Assembly: GCA_947481355.1 (NCBI GenBank) | Contig: CANKGM010000007.1 | Location: 1 to 23,170 of the forward strand | DNA from: Chitinophagaceae bacterium | Lineage (GTDB): Bacteria > Bacteroidota > Bacteroidia > Chitinophagales > Chitinophagaceae | Direction of reading: 5' to 3' | Length of the DNA stretch: 23,170 nucleotides | In this document: one piece after another, positions 1 through 6,670 of the stretch | Position numbering within the stretch: position 1 is the first letter of the stretch | Layout: each line of letters starts with the position of its first letter | Notes under the pieces: generated by a model | What the model saw: only the letters and a program-made list of their open reading frames with translations | Told to the model about the DNA's origin: nothing | Databases searched by the model: none | Made by a program: the position numbers and the translations under genes

Positions 1-225
1 ACTTCGTTTCATTTTATATTCATATTGCAATTCTTTTAGTTCTCTAGATGTTCTATTTATATCTTTTATGGCCTTCTCCGCATGATGTCCGTTATAGATA
101 TACATAACAGCCAAAACGGAAAGAAAAAGGAAAAAGGGTACATTCTTAACCAACATCTGCTGGCTGATTAGACTTTTCCTCCCTTCCTTTTGCGGTAACT
201 CATCTACCTTCTTTGTTTCACTCAT
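1..225 (-). CDS. ftsL: FtsL-like cell division protein (partial, C-terminus beyond window)
   Basis: Reads on the minus strand from an ATG at 225 and runs off the window at base 1, giving 75 visible residues. A charged cytoplasmic N-terminus of about 27 residues is followed by one hydrophobic segment (about residues 29-45, NVPFFLFLSVLAVMYIYNG) and then the start of a charged, coiled-coil-like stretch (HHAEKAIKDINRTSRELKEL). This is the bitopic layout of FtsL, which pairs with FtsB and FtsQ in the divisome. Position supports it: it lies 52 bp downstream of rsmH on the same strand, where ftsL sits in the dcw cluster. FtsL sequences are poorly conserved, so the call rests on topology, position and the typical Bacteroidota motif after the membrane segment. 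The next gene outside the window is expected to be ftsI (inference). Confidence 0.85.
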   Translation of the reverse strand, partial: MSETKKVDELPQKEGRKSLISQQMLVKNVPFFLFLSVLAVMYIYNGHHAEKAIKDINRTSRELKELQYEYKMKRS

Positions 226-277
226 ATTAGAACTCGTTTCACCGTACCTTATTCGAAATACAACTAAATTCTATCTA

Positions 278-1222
278 CTACTTTTTAACTGCCACTCTTA
301 ACCTAGCACTGCGAGATCTCGGATTACGTTTAACTTCTTCAACTGAAGGCTCTATGGGTTTCTTATTCACAAGCTCAAAGGGTGACGGGGAAAGTGTTCC
401 ATAGATTGGATCTTTTTCTAAAAGAAGCTGATTCCCATGCCTCAAGTAATTTTTGACAATTCGATCCTCTATACTATGAAATGTAATCACTACAATTCTT
501 CCTCCAGGCTTTACTAATGAAGCAGCTTGATTTAGCAAATCACTCAATGACTCAGTCTCCTCATTAACCGCCATTCTCAATGCTTGAAATACTTGTGCGA
601 AGTATTTATTTGGATTTCCCTTCACTACAGGAGAGAGTATTGCCTTCAATTCATTAATGGTGTTTATTGGACCATGCTTTGTGAAATCTGTCAACAGCAA
701 CGAAACTGTTTTTGCATTGGTGACCTCCCCAAATTCTTGAAGAATCAATTGAAGTGCTTCTGCAGAAGTATTTCGTAAAAGATCAGCAGCAGTCTTCTCT
801 GCATTTTTATCCATTCGCATATCCAATGGAGCATCAAATCGAATAGAAAAGCCTCTAGATGGCTCATTAAATTGATGGCTGCTGACACCAAGGTCTGCTA
901 AGATCCCATCAACTTGAGTGATTTTATGTAAACGAAGGAAGCGAGAAAGATGGCGAAAATTATGTGGGATAAAAATCAACCGATCATCAGCAGGCACATT
1001 CGCCCGAGCGTCCTCATCCTGATCAAAAGCATACAAGCGGCCATCCTTGTTTAATTTAGAGAGAACTGCTATAGAATGTCCTCCTCCACCAAACGTACAA
1101 TCAACATAGATCCCAGAAGGATTAATGTTCAGTGCATCTACACTTTCATTTAATAAGACCGGAATATGATAGGAGTCATTACCACTTTTGTCTAATACCT
1201 CCTGTTGATCAATTCCCGGCAT
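278..1222 (-). CDS. rsmH: 16S rRNA (cytosine(1402)-N(4))-methyltransferase RsmH
   Basis: RsmH (MraW) uses S-adenosylmethionine to N4-methylate C1402 in the decoding centre of 16S rRNA. The 314-residue product has the usual family length. Visible landmarks are the N-terminal YHIPVLLNESV (about 18-28), the SAM-binding DCTFGGGGHS (41-50), GILADLGVSSHQ (106-117), the RGFSIRFDAPLDMRMD stretch (about 123-138), VVITFHSIEDRIVK near 246-259, and the conserved RNPRSRSARLR tail. The first 17 residues before YHIPVLL are an extension; no alternative ATG lies in it, so the start at 1222 is kept. It lies 16 bp downstream of mraZ and 52 bp upstream of ftsL, the standard dcw order, so it is probably transcribed from the mraZ promoter. 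Confidence 0.97.
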   Translation of the reverse strand: MPGIDQQEVLDKSGNDSYHIPVLLNESVDALNINPSGIYVDCTFGGGGHSIAVLSKLNKDGRLYAFDQDEDARANVPADDRLIFIPHNFRHLSRFLRLHKITQVDGILADLGVSSHQFNEPSRGFSIRFDAPLDMRMDKNAEKTAADLLRNTSAEALQLILQEFGEVTNAKTVSLLLTDFTKHGPINTINELKAILSPVVKGNPNKYFAQVFQALRMAVNEETESLSDLLNQAASLVKPGGRIVVITFHSIEDRIVKNYLRHGNQLLLEKDPIYGTLSPSPFELVNKKPIEPSVEEVKRNPRSRSARLRVAVKK

Positions 1223-1238
1223 AATTATTATTATTTAC

Positions 1239-1697
1239 TCAAGGCTGATCTTTTTTTGCCATTACTTCAGCAGCAAGTGTACTGAAGGCTTCAGGTGAAA
1301 AAGTTTCAAAGAACTGCTGATACTTATTTTTATCCCATATTTCCAATTTGTTCACCGCCGATACCAACACAATGTCTTTCTCCAACCCAGCATGTTCCAT
1401 CAAATTTTTTGGAAGCAAAATTCTTCCAGCGGTATCGAGCTCTATTTGCATTGCCCCATTTAGAAAATGCCTTCTGAATTCCCTTACTTTAGGATCGAAG
1501 TCATTTAAGGCGCTTATTTTTTCGTAAATCGGAGTCCAGCTCTGAATCGGGTAAACAGTAAGGCATTTTTCAAATCCCCTGTTGACCACCAAAATAGGTT
1601 GCACTCCCTCAGGCAGCTGTTTTTTTATGCCCGCCGGAAGAAGAAACCTACCTTTGCTGTCGAGGGTAGCCTCATATTCACCTAAAAAGCCGATCAT
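1239..1697 (-). CDS. mraZ: Transcriptional regulator / division protein MraZ
   Basis: MraZ is a DNA-binding protein with two SpoVT-AbrB-like domains; it forms a ring and controls its own dcw operon in E. coli and in mollicutes. The 152-residue length is normal. The first domain opens with MIGFLGEYEATLDSKGRFLLPAG (DSKGR-type motif near 13-17), and the second carries the matching AQIELDTAGRILLP-like motif (MQIELDTAGRILLP, about 83-96). It is the first gene of the minus-strand operon mraZ-rsmH-ftsL. Its upstream DNA contains three GTG-containing repeats at 10-bp spacing across a Bacteroidota-type promoter, which is the arrangement expected for MraZ autoregulation. Confidence 0.97.
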   Translation of the reverse strand: MIGFLGEYEATLDSKGRFLLPAGIKKQLPEGVQPILVVNRGFEKCLTVYPIQSWTPIYEKISALNDFDPKVREFRRHFLNGAMQIELDTAGRILLPKNLMEHAGLEKDIVLVSAVNKLEIWDKNKYQQFFETFSPEAFSTLAAEVMAKKDQP

Positions 1698-1718
1698 CTA
1701 TAGTGATTTAGTAAGAAA

Positions 1719-1747
1719 TAAACATATAATGACACAAATTAACACAA
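1719..1747 (-). promoter_or_regulatory. Candidate Bacteroidota-type promoter of the mraZ operon
   Basis: On the minus strand a TTG (complement of 1745-1747) is followed after 18 bp by TATGTTTA (complement of 1719-1726). This matches the -33 TTG and seven of eight positions of the -7 TAnnTTTG consensus known for Bacteroidota primary sigma factors. It would start transcription roughly 15 nt before the mraZ ATG at 1697. Inferred from sequence only. Confidence 0.6.
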
Positions 1748-1757
1748 TTTCCCACTT
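1731..1757 (-). promoter_or_regulatory. Putative MraZ operator (three 10-bp-spaced repeats)
   Basis: On the plus strand the units gacacaaatt (1731), aacacaattt (1741) and cccacttttt-like cccactttta (1751) follow each other with a 10-bp period. Read on the minus strand they are GTGGGAA, GTGTTAA and GTGTCAT. Known MraZ operators are short GTG/TGGG direct repeats spaced by one helical turn next to the mraZ promoter. The array spans the -33 element and the spacer of the proposed promoter, which suits repression. The consensus in this phylum is not known to me, so the assignment is by pattern and position. Confidence 0.6.
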
Positions 1758-1783
1758 TTATACATCAATTGAAGATTCTATAT

Positions 1784-1893
1784 TTATCCACAGCTATAAC
1801 ACGCTCTGGCAAAGGCTTCCAAAGGGGATTTCAACATTTTATGTGCGTATAGATACTTATTTTGTGAATAACATGTGCATAAACTGTGAATAA
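1784..1893. promoter_or_regulatory. DnaA-box array between mraZ and queA (possible origin or DnaA-controlled promoter)
   Basis: Four exact matches to TTATNCACA occur in 110 bp. One is on the plus strand, TTATCCACA at 1784-1792. Three are on the minus strand: 1863-1871 (TTATTCACA), 1874-1882 (TTATGCACA) and 1885-1893 (TTATTCACA), starting exactly 11 bp apart. A weaker two-mismatch site lies at 1842-1850. The flank at 1700-1783 is strongly AT-rich, as an unwinding element would be. The last box ends 10 bp before the queA start codon, so bound DnaA should interfere with queA expression. Whether this is oriC, a regulatory site or a DnaA titration site cannot be decided from the window. Confidence 0.7.
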
Positions 1894-1903
1894 GGGAAAT
1901 AGT

Positions 1904-3130
1904 ATGCCGATGCTAGAAGAAATAAAAATGGAAGAATATAACTATTCCCTTCCTCTAGAATCTATAGCCATGGCGCCCTCAGCGTATAGAGATGAATCAA
2001 AATTGTTGATTTATCAAAACCAACTTATCCAAGAAGATCAATACAAGAATATTAGCCACTACTTGAATTCAAATGCTCATTTGGTATTTAATAATACTAA
2101 AGTGATTGCCGCCAGAATACTTTTCAAAAAAAACACTGGAGGTGAAATTGAAGTTTTTCTCCTAGAACCCGCCAACAACATGCCTCATGAGCAAGCATTA
2201 CAAGTTAATACAACTAGTAATTGGAAATGCTTAATTGGCGGTGTTAAAAAGTGGAAAAATAATGAACCTATTTATTGCACTACGACAGGAAATGATCCTA
2301 TTACCATAAGCGCACTGCTAAAAAATAAATATGAGGATTATTATGAAGTTGAATTTGCTTGGAACCCTGCATCGTTAGACTTTTCCACTGTCCTTTCATT
2401 GGCAGGAAAAATTCCCCTCCCTCCATATATTAAAAGAGAGGCAACATCATATGATACCCAACGATATCAGACTGCCTATGCAAAAAAGGAAGGATCAGTA
2501 GCCGCCCCAACTGCAGGATTGCATTTCACACCAGAAATATTTACACTACTTGATGAAAAAAAAATAGACCAATCATTTATAACACTGCATGTTGGCGCGG
2601 GAACGTTTAAGCCTGTCTCGAGCGAGACAATTGCAGAACATACGATGCATGAAGAATATTTTGAAGTAAGTAAAAAAACTATTGAGGATTTACTCGACAA
2701 CGATAAGATGATTATTGCAGTGGGAACAACATCATTAAGAACATTAGAAAGCCTTTACTGGATAGGCGTTAAGTATCTACTTCGTCTAACTAAGGATGAC
2801 CAAATCCTACATCTTGGTCAATGGGAAAATATAACATTGCAGGAAAAACAAAGCATTTCAAAGCAAGATGCATTAAAAGCATTACTTGTTATAATGTCCA
2901 ATAAAAATCAACAAGCCGTTACAGGAACAACTGGAATTTGCATCACTCCAGGTTATCAATTTAAAATCGTACAAGGTCTCATTACAAATTTCCATCAACC
3001 ACAATCTACTCTTCTCCTAATAATTGCTGCCATAGTAGGCAATAAATGGAAACAAATTTATGAATATGCGCTTCAACACGACTTCCGATTTCTTAGCTAT
3101 GGAGACGGCTCTTTGTTATTTATTGAATAG
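1904..3130 (+). CDS. queA: tRNA preQ1(34) S-adenosylmethionine ribosyltransferase-isomerase QueA
   Basis: QueA transfers and isomerises the ribosyl group of SAM onto 7-aminomethyl-7-deazaguanine in tRNA, giving epoxyqueuosine. Family landmarks are FNNTKVIAARI, TGGEIEVFLLEP, GKIPLPPYIKRE, GSVAAPTAGLHFT, LHVGAGTFKPV, the VGTTSLRTLES motif, LITNFHQPQSTLL and the terminal RFLSYGDGSLLF. The start at 1904 gives 408 residues and is preceded by aaggga at a suitable distance. A GTG at 1886 in the same frame lies inside a DnaA box and would add only six residues; ATGs at 1910 and 1928 are also possible. At about 408 residues it is longer than the usual 340-360; the extra length lies partly between the TTSLRTLES and ITNFHQP motifs. 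It diverges from mraZ and converges on the histidine kinase gene with a 17-bp gap. Confidence 0.93.
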   Translation: MPMLEEIKMEEYNYSLPLESIAMAPSAYRDESKLLIYQNQLIQEDQYKNISHYLNSNAHLVFNNTKVIAARILFKKNTGGEIEVFLLEPANNMPHEQALQVNTTSNWKCLIGGVKKWKNNEPIYCTTTGNDPITISALLKNKYEDYYEVEFAWNPASLDFSTVLSLAGKIPLPPYIKREATSYDTQRYQTAYAKKEGSVAAPTAGLHFTPEIFTLLDEKKIDQSFITLHVGAGTFKPVSSETIAEHTMHEEYFEVSKKTIEDLLDNDKMIIAVGTTSLRTLESLYWIGVKYLLRLTKDDQILHLGQWENITLQEKQSISKQDALKALLVIMSNKNQQAVTGTTGICITPGYQFKIVQGLITNFHQPQSTLLLIIAAIVGNKWKQIYEYALQHDFRFLSYGDGSLLFIE

Positions 3131-3147
3131 CTTAATAGAGATCTATA

Positions 3148-4491
3148 TTATTCAAGAGGAAGTGATATTGTGAAAATTGTTCCCTTACCCAATACGCTAT
3201 CCACTTGAATCTTGCCTTTGTGAGCATCCACCATCTTTCTGGTATAGTTCAAACCAAGTCCAAACCCTTTTACGTTATGAATATTTCCAGTATGTGCTCT
3301 GTAGAATTTGTCAAATACCTTAGAAGCCGTTTCCTTGTTCATTCCAATACCATTATCTTCCACAGTAATCAAAATCGTATTACGGTAATTTGATGTAGTA
3401 AGAACTATTAATGGATCAATATCTTCCTTTGAATATTTTAATGCATTGTCTACTAAATTACTCAACATGTTTACGAAGTGAATAGGATGCCCAGCAACTG
3501 CATCATTAGTAGCGTTAAACTTGAATTGTATCTGAGCATTTCTTTCAAGTAATTGGAGCGAAAAATTGTCACTTATTTTTTGTAGTACTTCATGAACGTG
3601 TAGCGTGACTTTATCTTTTAACACCTGGCTTACATCCAATTGAGCAGCTTGAAGAATCTGTTCAACCTGAGCGTTCATTCGACTATTCTCGGCTTTAATA
3701 ATCCCACGAATTGATTCCAATTTATCTTTATCTCCTATTACCTTTTCATTTTTGAGTGTGTCTACTGCAATTGAGATTGTTGCCAATGGCGTCCTCAATT
3801 CATGGGTCATATTATTAATGAAGTCAGTCTTCATTTCACTCAACTTCTTTTGTATTAATATGGTTCTAATAGTAAGATAAAATGCAGTGATGATTACCAA
3901 TGAAAAGAAAATGGCGGCAAGTATCATCCATCCTACAGAACGCAGAACAAATGTTTGCATATCAGAAATGACAATAATTAATTTCTCATTGGGTAATAAA
4001 TTAGCCGCATCAGCATCTGTTAATGAGACCAATGGCCATACATCGATCCAATGATTTGAAGTATCTTTTAATCCAAGGGAATATTTACTTTCAAAACCAG
4101 GCGAAGCCAACTCTGGGCCTGAAATATTAGCTGTAGGAACTATTGCAAATTGAAAATTAGGATGCTTCAATCCATTTGTTTCAAATGCAAGATTGATCTT
4201 TTTATTTATTTCCTCCACTGAAAATCGTTCAGCAATTGACTTAGTGCCAAGCATTTTTAAAATTTCTTCACTCGGATCTTTAGGCAAAACATCCAAGGGT
4301 AAAGCAGGAATAGACATTTGACTAGCTTCCACTAACGACTCAACTACTTCATACTCCGCCATATTTACTTTATCACGTATTTGCTCATTCTTGATGGTAA
4401 GCACATTTTTAAGCCAAGAGTATTGAATTAAAATTGTTCCAATAAGCGACAAAGAAATTAGTATCGTTATTAATGTGAAATTTTTTCTCAT
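3148..4491 (-). CDS. Membrane sensor histidine kinase, no adjacent response regulator
   Basis: A 447-residue two-component sensor. An N-terminal membrane segment (about residues 5-25) and a second near 185-208 bracket a roughly 155-residue sensing region with no motif I recognise. The HisKA domain carries the phosphoacceptor in NNMTHELRTPLA (His230 from this start). The ATPase domain follows, with the N box (MLSNLVDNALKYS), G1 box (VEDNGIGM), F box (VFDKFYRAHTG) and G2 box (GFGLGLNYT). The ATG at 4491 is preferred over a TTG at 4500 because that TTG lies inside a perfect -7 promoter element. The layout resembles the RprX-type kinases of Bacteroidota, which normally lie beside an OmpR-type regulator; here the neighbours are queA and yqgE, so its partner is elsewhere or it is an orphan. 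Confidence 0.92.
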   Translation of the reverse strand: MRKNFTLITILISLSLIGTILIQYSWLKNVLTIKNEQIRDKVNMAEYEVVESLVEASQMSIPALPLDVLPKDPSEEILKMLGTKSIAERFSVEEINKKINLAFETNGLKHPNFQFAIVPTANISGPELASPGFESKYSLGLKDTSNHWIDVWPLVSLTDADAANLLPNEKLIIVISDMQTFVLRSVGWMILAAIFFSLVIITAFYLTIRTILIQKKLSEMKTDFINNMTHELRTPLATISIAVDTLKNEKVIGDKDKLESIRGIIKAENSRMNAQVEQILQAAQLDVSQVLKDKVTLHVHEVLQKISDNFSLQLLERNAQIQFKFNATNDAVAGHPIHFVNMLSNLVDNALKYSKEDIDPLIVLTTSNYRNTILITVEDNGIGMNKETASKVFDKFYRAHTGNIHNVKGFGLGLNYTRKMVDAHKGKIQVDSVLGKGTIFTISLPLE

Positions 4492-4497
4492 GGAATG

Positions 4498-4505
4498 CAA
4501 AAATA
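4498..4505 (-). promoter_or_regulatory. Candidate -7 promoter element of the histidine kinase gene
   Basis: The minus strand reads TATTTTTG, a perfect TAnnTTTG, ending 6 nt before the ATG at 4491. No clear TTG lies 17-23 bp upstream. If used, transcription would begin at or within a few bases of the start codon, giving a leaderless or nearly leaderless mRNA. Confidence 0.45.
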
Positions 4506-4632
4506 AGTAGCGAGATTATTGAAGATACGGAATGAGGCAATAATTAACGTAGGTTTAAGATGCGATCAAGTAAAAAAAATTGTTTCCATGACATGTTATA
4601 AGAAATAATGTACAATTTGTTAAATTAGTTAT

Positions 4633-5184
4633 ATGAATAAGATTAAGAAAGGCGCCCTTCTCATTGCAGAACCATTTTTGAAAGACCCGGATTTCCAACG
4701 CTCAGTTGTATTGATTTGTGAACACCAACGAGAAGGAACATTTGGAATCACCATAAATAAGCCCATTGACATTGCAATTGCTACGCTTGGTGAAGGACTT
4801 GACGCGTATAAAAATCCAATTTTTAATGGTGGGCCTGTTAATCGAGAGCATATCCATTTTCTTCATGTTTTTCCGAACCTTATTCCCGGCGGAGAACTAA
4901 TAAATGATACTATTTATTGGGGAGGTGACTTTGAAATTGCAACTCAGCTTATTCAAAAACAGGAAATTGATCCTGATGGAATTAAGTTTTTTATTGGGTA
5001 TTCAGGCTGGGGAGAAGGACAATTAAAAAAGGAAATGCATGAAAAAAGTTGGCTACTCACCACAGCAACGAAAGACATAGTATTTCATACACCCCCAAGA
5101 AAGATTTGGGAAAATGCAGTTAAAAAACTTGATGATGATTTTCATCACATCATTAACTACCCTTTAGATCCATCATTTAATTAA
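4633..5184 (+). CDS. YqgE/AlgH family protein (DUF179)
   Basis: A 183-residue protein matching the YqgE/AlgH family across its length: GALLIAEPFLKDPDFQRSVVLICEH at the N-terminus, GTFGITINKP, FNGGPV, the IYWGGDFE motif, FFIGYSGWGEGQL and the W-x-L-type end of the domain (KSWLLTTA). The family is widespread and soluble; its biochemical role is not established, and the AlgH name comes from a proposed effect on alginate production in Pseudomonas. The start at 4633 fits the family N-terminus. It stands alone on the plus strand between two minus-strand genes, and its stop codon overlaps that of the convergent MFS gene by three bases. Confidence 0.93.
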   Translation: MNKIKKGALLIAEPFLKDPDFQRSVVLICEHQREGTFGITINKPIDIAIATLGEGLDAYKNPIFNGGPVNREHIHFLHVFPNLIPGGELINDTIYWGGDFEIATQLIQKQEIDPDGIKFFIGYSGWGEGQLKKEMHEKSWLLTTATKDIVFHTPPRKIWENAVKKLDDDFHHIINYPLDPSFN

Positions 5185-6320
5185 TCTGTATTTACTTTCA
5201 CAAATCTGCTTAACAACCACATGGTAAAACCAAGCATACAGACAACTATCAGTGCAAGTCGGAGGCCTATTTGATGCGCAATAAATCCGATACAAGGTGG
5301 GCCTAATAGAAACCCTGTAAATCCTACACTACTAACTGCTGCAAGGGCAGCTGATGGAGCCATAGTCTTACTTTTTGCTGCCAGGAAATAGACAATCGGA
5401 AATACTGAAGACACGCCCAAGCCCACAAAAGAAAATCCAATAATTACTGCAATAGGTAAATTTATAAATAAAGCCCCTCCCATTCCAATCAACACAAAGA
5501 AACCATTTAATTGCAATACTTTTTTATACCCAAAATGCTGCACCAATCTATCTCCCATAAACCTCCCAACAGCCATAAAAAATGCAAATGAAATATAGCC
5601 CGCTGTACTAACTTTTTGCAATCCGACTAACAAATTTCGGTAATACAATGAACTCCAATCTGCCATTGCACCTTCACACATGGCAGCACAAAAACAAATA
5701 AAACCCAATACCAACAACCCTTTATTGGGAAGTACGATTATTTTTGTTTGGTGTTCAACAACCTTATCAGCAATGAGATAAATTGAAAGAAGTATACTCA
5801 TTACTAATCCAAAACCTCCAATCAACGAAAGATGCTGTTGAGTCGAAAAATTTTCCTTCATCGTCCAACCCCCAATCAACGCAGCAGAAAATGCGCCAAC
5901 ACTCCACATGCCATGAAAGCCTGATAGAATTGGCTTAGTTTCAGTTTGCTGAACGGAAATAGCTTGTGTATTCATTGCTATATTCAACAAGTTTCCAATA
6001 AATCCAAAGAAGAAAAGTGTAACAGAAAGTAGCGTTGTGGTATCTACTATTGAAATGAAGTAAAGCAATGATGAATATGAAATTAATGAAAAGGTGGTGA
6101 TTAATTTGCTTCCGAATTTATGTACAATCCATCCAGCAAACGGAAGAGCAATCAAAGCTCCAAGGGGGAGTGAAAAGAGGACAGCCCCTAGTTCAGCTTC
6201 ATTATACTGAAAAGCATCTTTGATAGAAGGGATACGTGAAGCCCAGGTTGCAAAAAACAAGCCGCTGATAAAAAAACAAATAGAAACTGCGAATCTTGTT
6301 AAAAGCTTTCTTCTGTTCAC
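5181..6320 (-). CDS. MFS transporter, YbjJ-like
   Basis: A 379-residue hydrophobic protein with about 12 predicted membrane segments, as in the major facilitator superfamily. The first segment carries FFATWASRIPSIKD, a motif typical of the YbjJ-like subfamily, followed by LGAVLFSLPLGALIALPFAGWIV and a VHKFGSK loop at the position of the MFS loop 2-3 motif. The second half repeats the pattern (GRFMGDRLVQHFG). The substrate cannot be read from sequence; distant relatives are annotated as sugar or drug transporters. The start is a GTG at 6318-6320 with no better ATG nearby. It lies 73 bp downstream of atpC on the same strand and may be read from that transcript. Confidence 0.88.
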   Translation of the reverse strand: MNRRKLLTRFAVSICFFISGLFFATWASRIPSIKDAFQYNEAELGAVLFSLPLGALIALPFAGWIVHKFGSKLITTFSLISYSSLLYFISIVDTTTLLSVTLFFFGFIGNLLNIAMNTQAISVQQTETKPILSGFHGMWSVGAFSAALIGGWTMKENFSTQQHLSLIGGFGLVMSILLSIYLIADKVVEHQTKIIVLPNKGLLVLGFICFCAAMCEGAMADWSSLYYRNLLVGLQKVSTAGYISFAFFMAVGRFMGDRLVQHFGYKKVLQLNGFFVLIGMGGALFINLPIAVIIGFSFVGLGVSSVFPIVYFLAAKSKTMAPSAALAAVSSVGFTGFLLGPPCIGFIAHQIGLRLALIVVCMLGFTMWLLSRFVKVNTD

Positions 6321-6393
6321 GTCAGTGGATAATGATTCTGAAGACTGAATGAGTCTCCAGAAAGTTTGTCTTGAGTAGAAATATAACCGAACA

Positions 6394-6648
6394 TTATGCA
6401 GCTACTGCCCCTTCGAGCAATATAGTCACTTTGTTATTCAACACTTCGATAAAACCACCTGCAATAGAATACTTACTTGACTTGCCATTGCGGTCCAATA
6501 ATAATTTCAAAATACCTGATCCCAGTGCACTAACTAAAGGTGCATGCTTTTCAAGTACCTCAAAAGAACCATTTACACCCGGTAATTGAACACCATAAAC
6601 ATCACCTGAGAACAATTTTTTTTCCGGTGTTAATATTTCGATCTGCAT
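6394..6648 (-). CDS. atpC: ATP synthase F1 subunit epsilon (short form)
   Basis: The epsilon subunit is part of the central stalk of F1 and couples rotation to the F0 ring. The 84-residue product matches the N-terminal beta-sandwich domain (IEILTPEKKLFSGDV, GVNGSFEVLEKHAPLVSAL, AGGFIEVLNNKVTILLE). The C-terminal two-helix domain found in the roughly 135-residue E. coli protein, which can inhibit ATP hydrolysis, is absent; short AtpC proteins of this kind are usual in Bacteroidota. It lies 22 bp downstream of atpD and is surely cotranscribed with it. The other ATP synthase genes are not in the window. Confidence 0.95.
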   Translation of the reverse strand: MQIEILTPEKKLFSGDVYGVQLPGVNGSFEVLEKHAPLVSALGSGILKLLLDRNGKSSKYSIAGGFIEVLNNKVTILLEGAVAA

Positions 6649-6670
6649 GATTTAAGATTTGATTTAGCCA

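Noticed and set aside
1582..1893. Plus-strand open frame of 103 codons across mraZ and the intergenic region
   Set aside because: Antisense to mraZ for part of its length, no recognisable domain, and it covers the operator and DnaA boxes; a chance frame.
1886..1903. GTG start for queA
   Set aside because: It sits inside a DnaA box; the ATG at 1904 has a purine-rich aaggga upstream and the added residues are not conserved in the family.
4492..4500. TTG start for the histidine kinase, adding three residues
   Set aside because: The TTG belongs to a perfect TATTTTTG promoter element and the ATG at 4491 directly precedes the membrane anchor.
6324..6332. Single DnaA-box-like site AGTGGATAA upstream of the MFS gene
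   Set aside because: One mismatch and isolated; one such match in 23 kb of AT-rich DNA is expected by chance.
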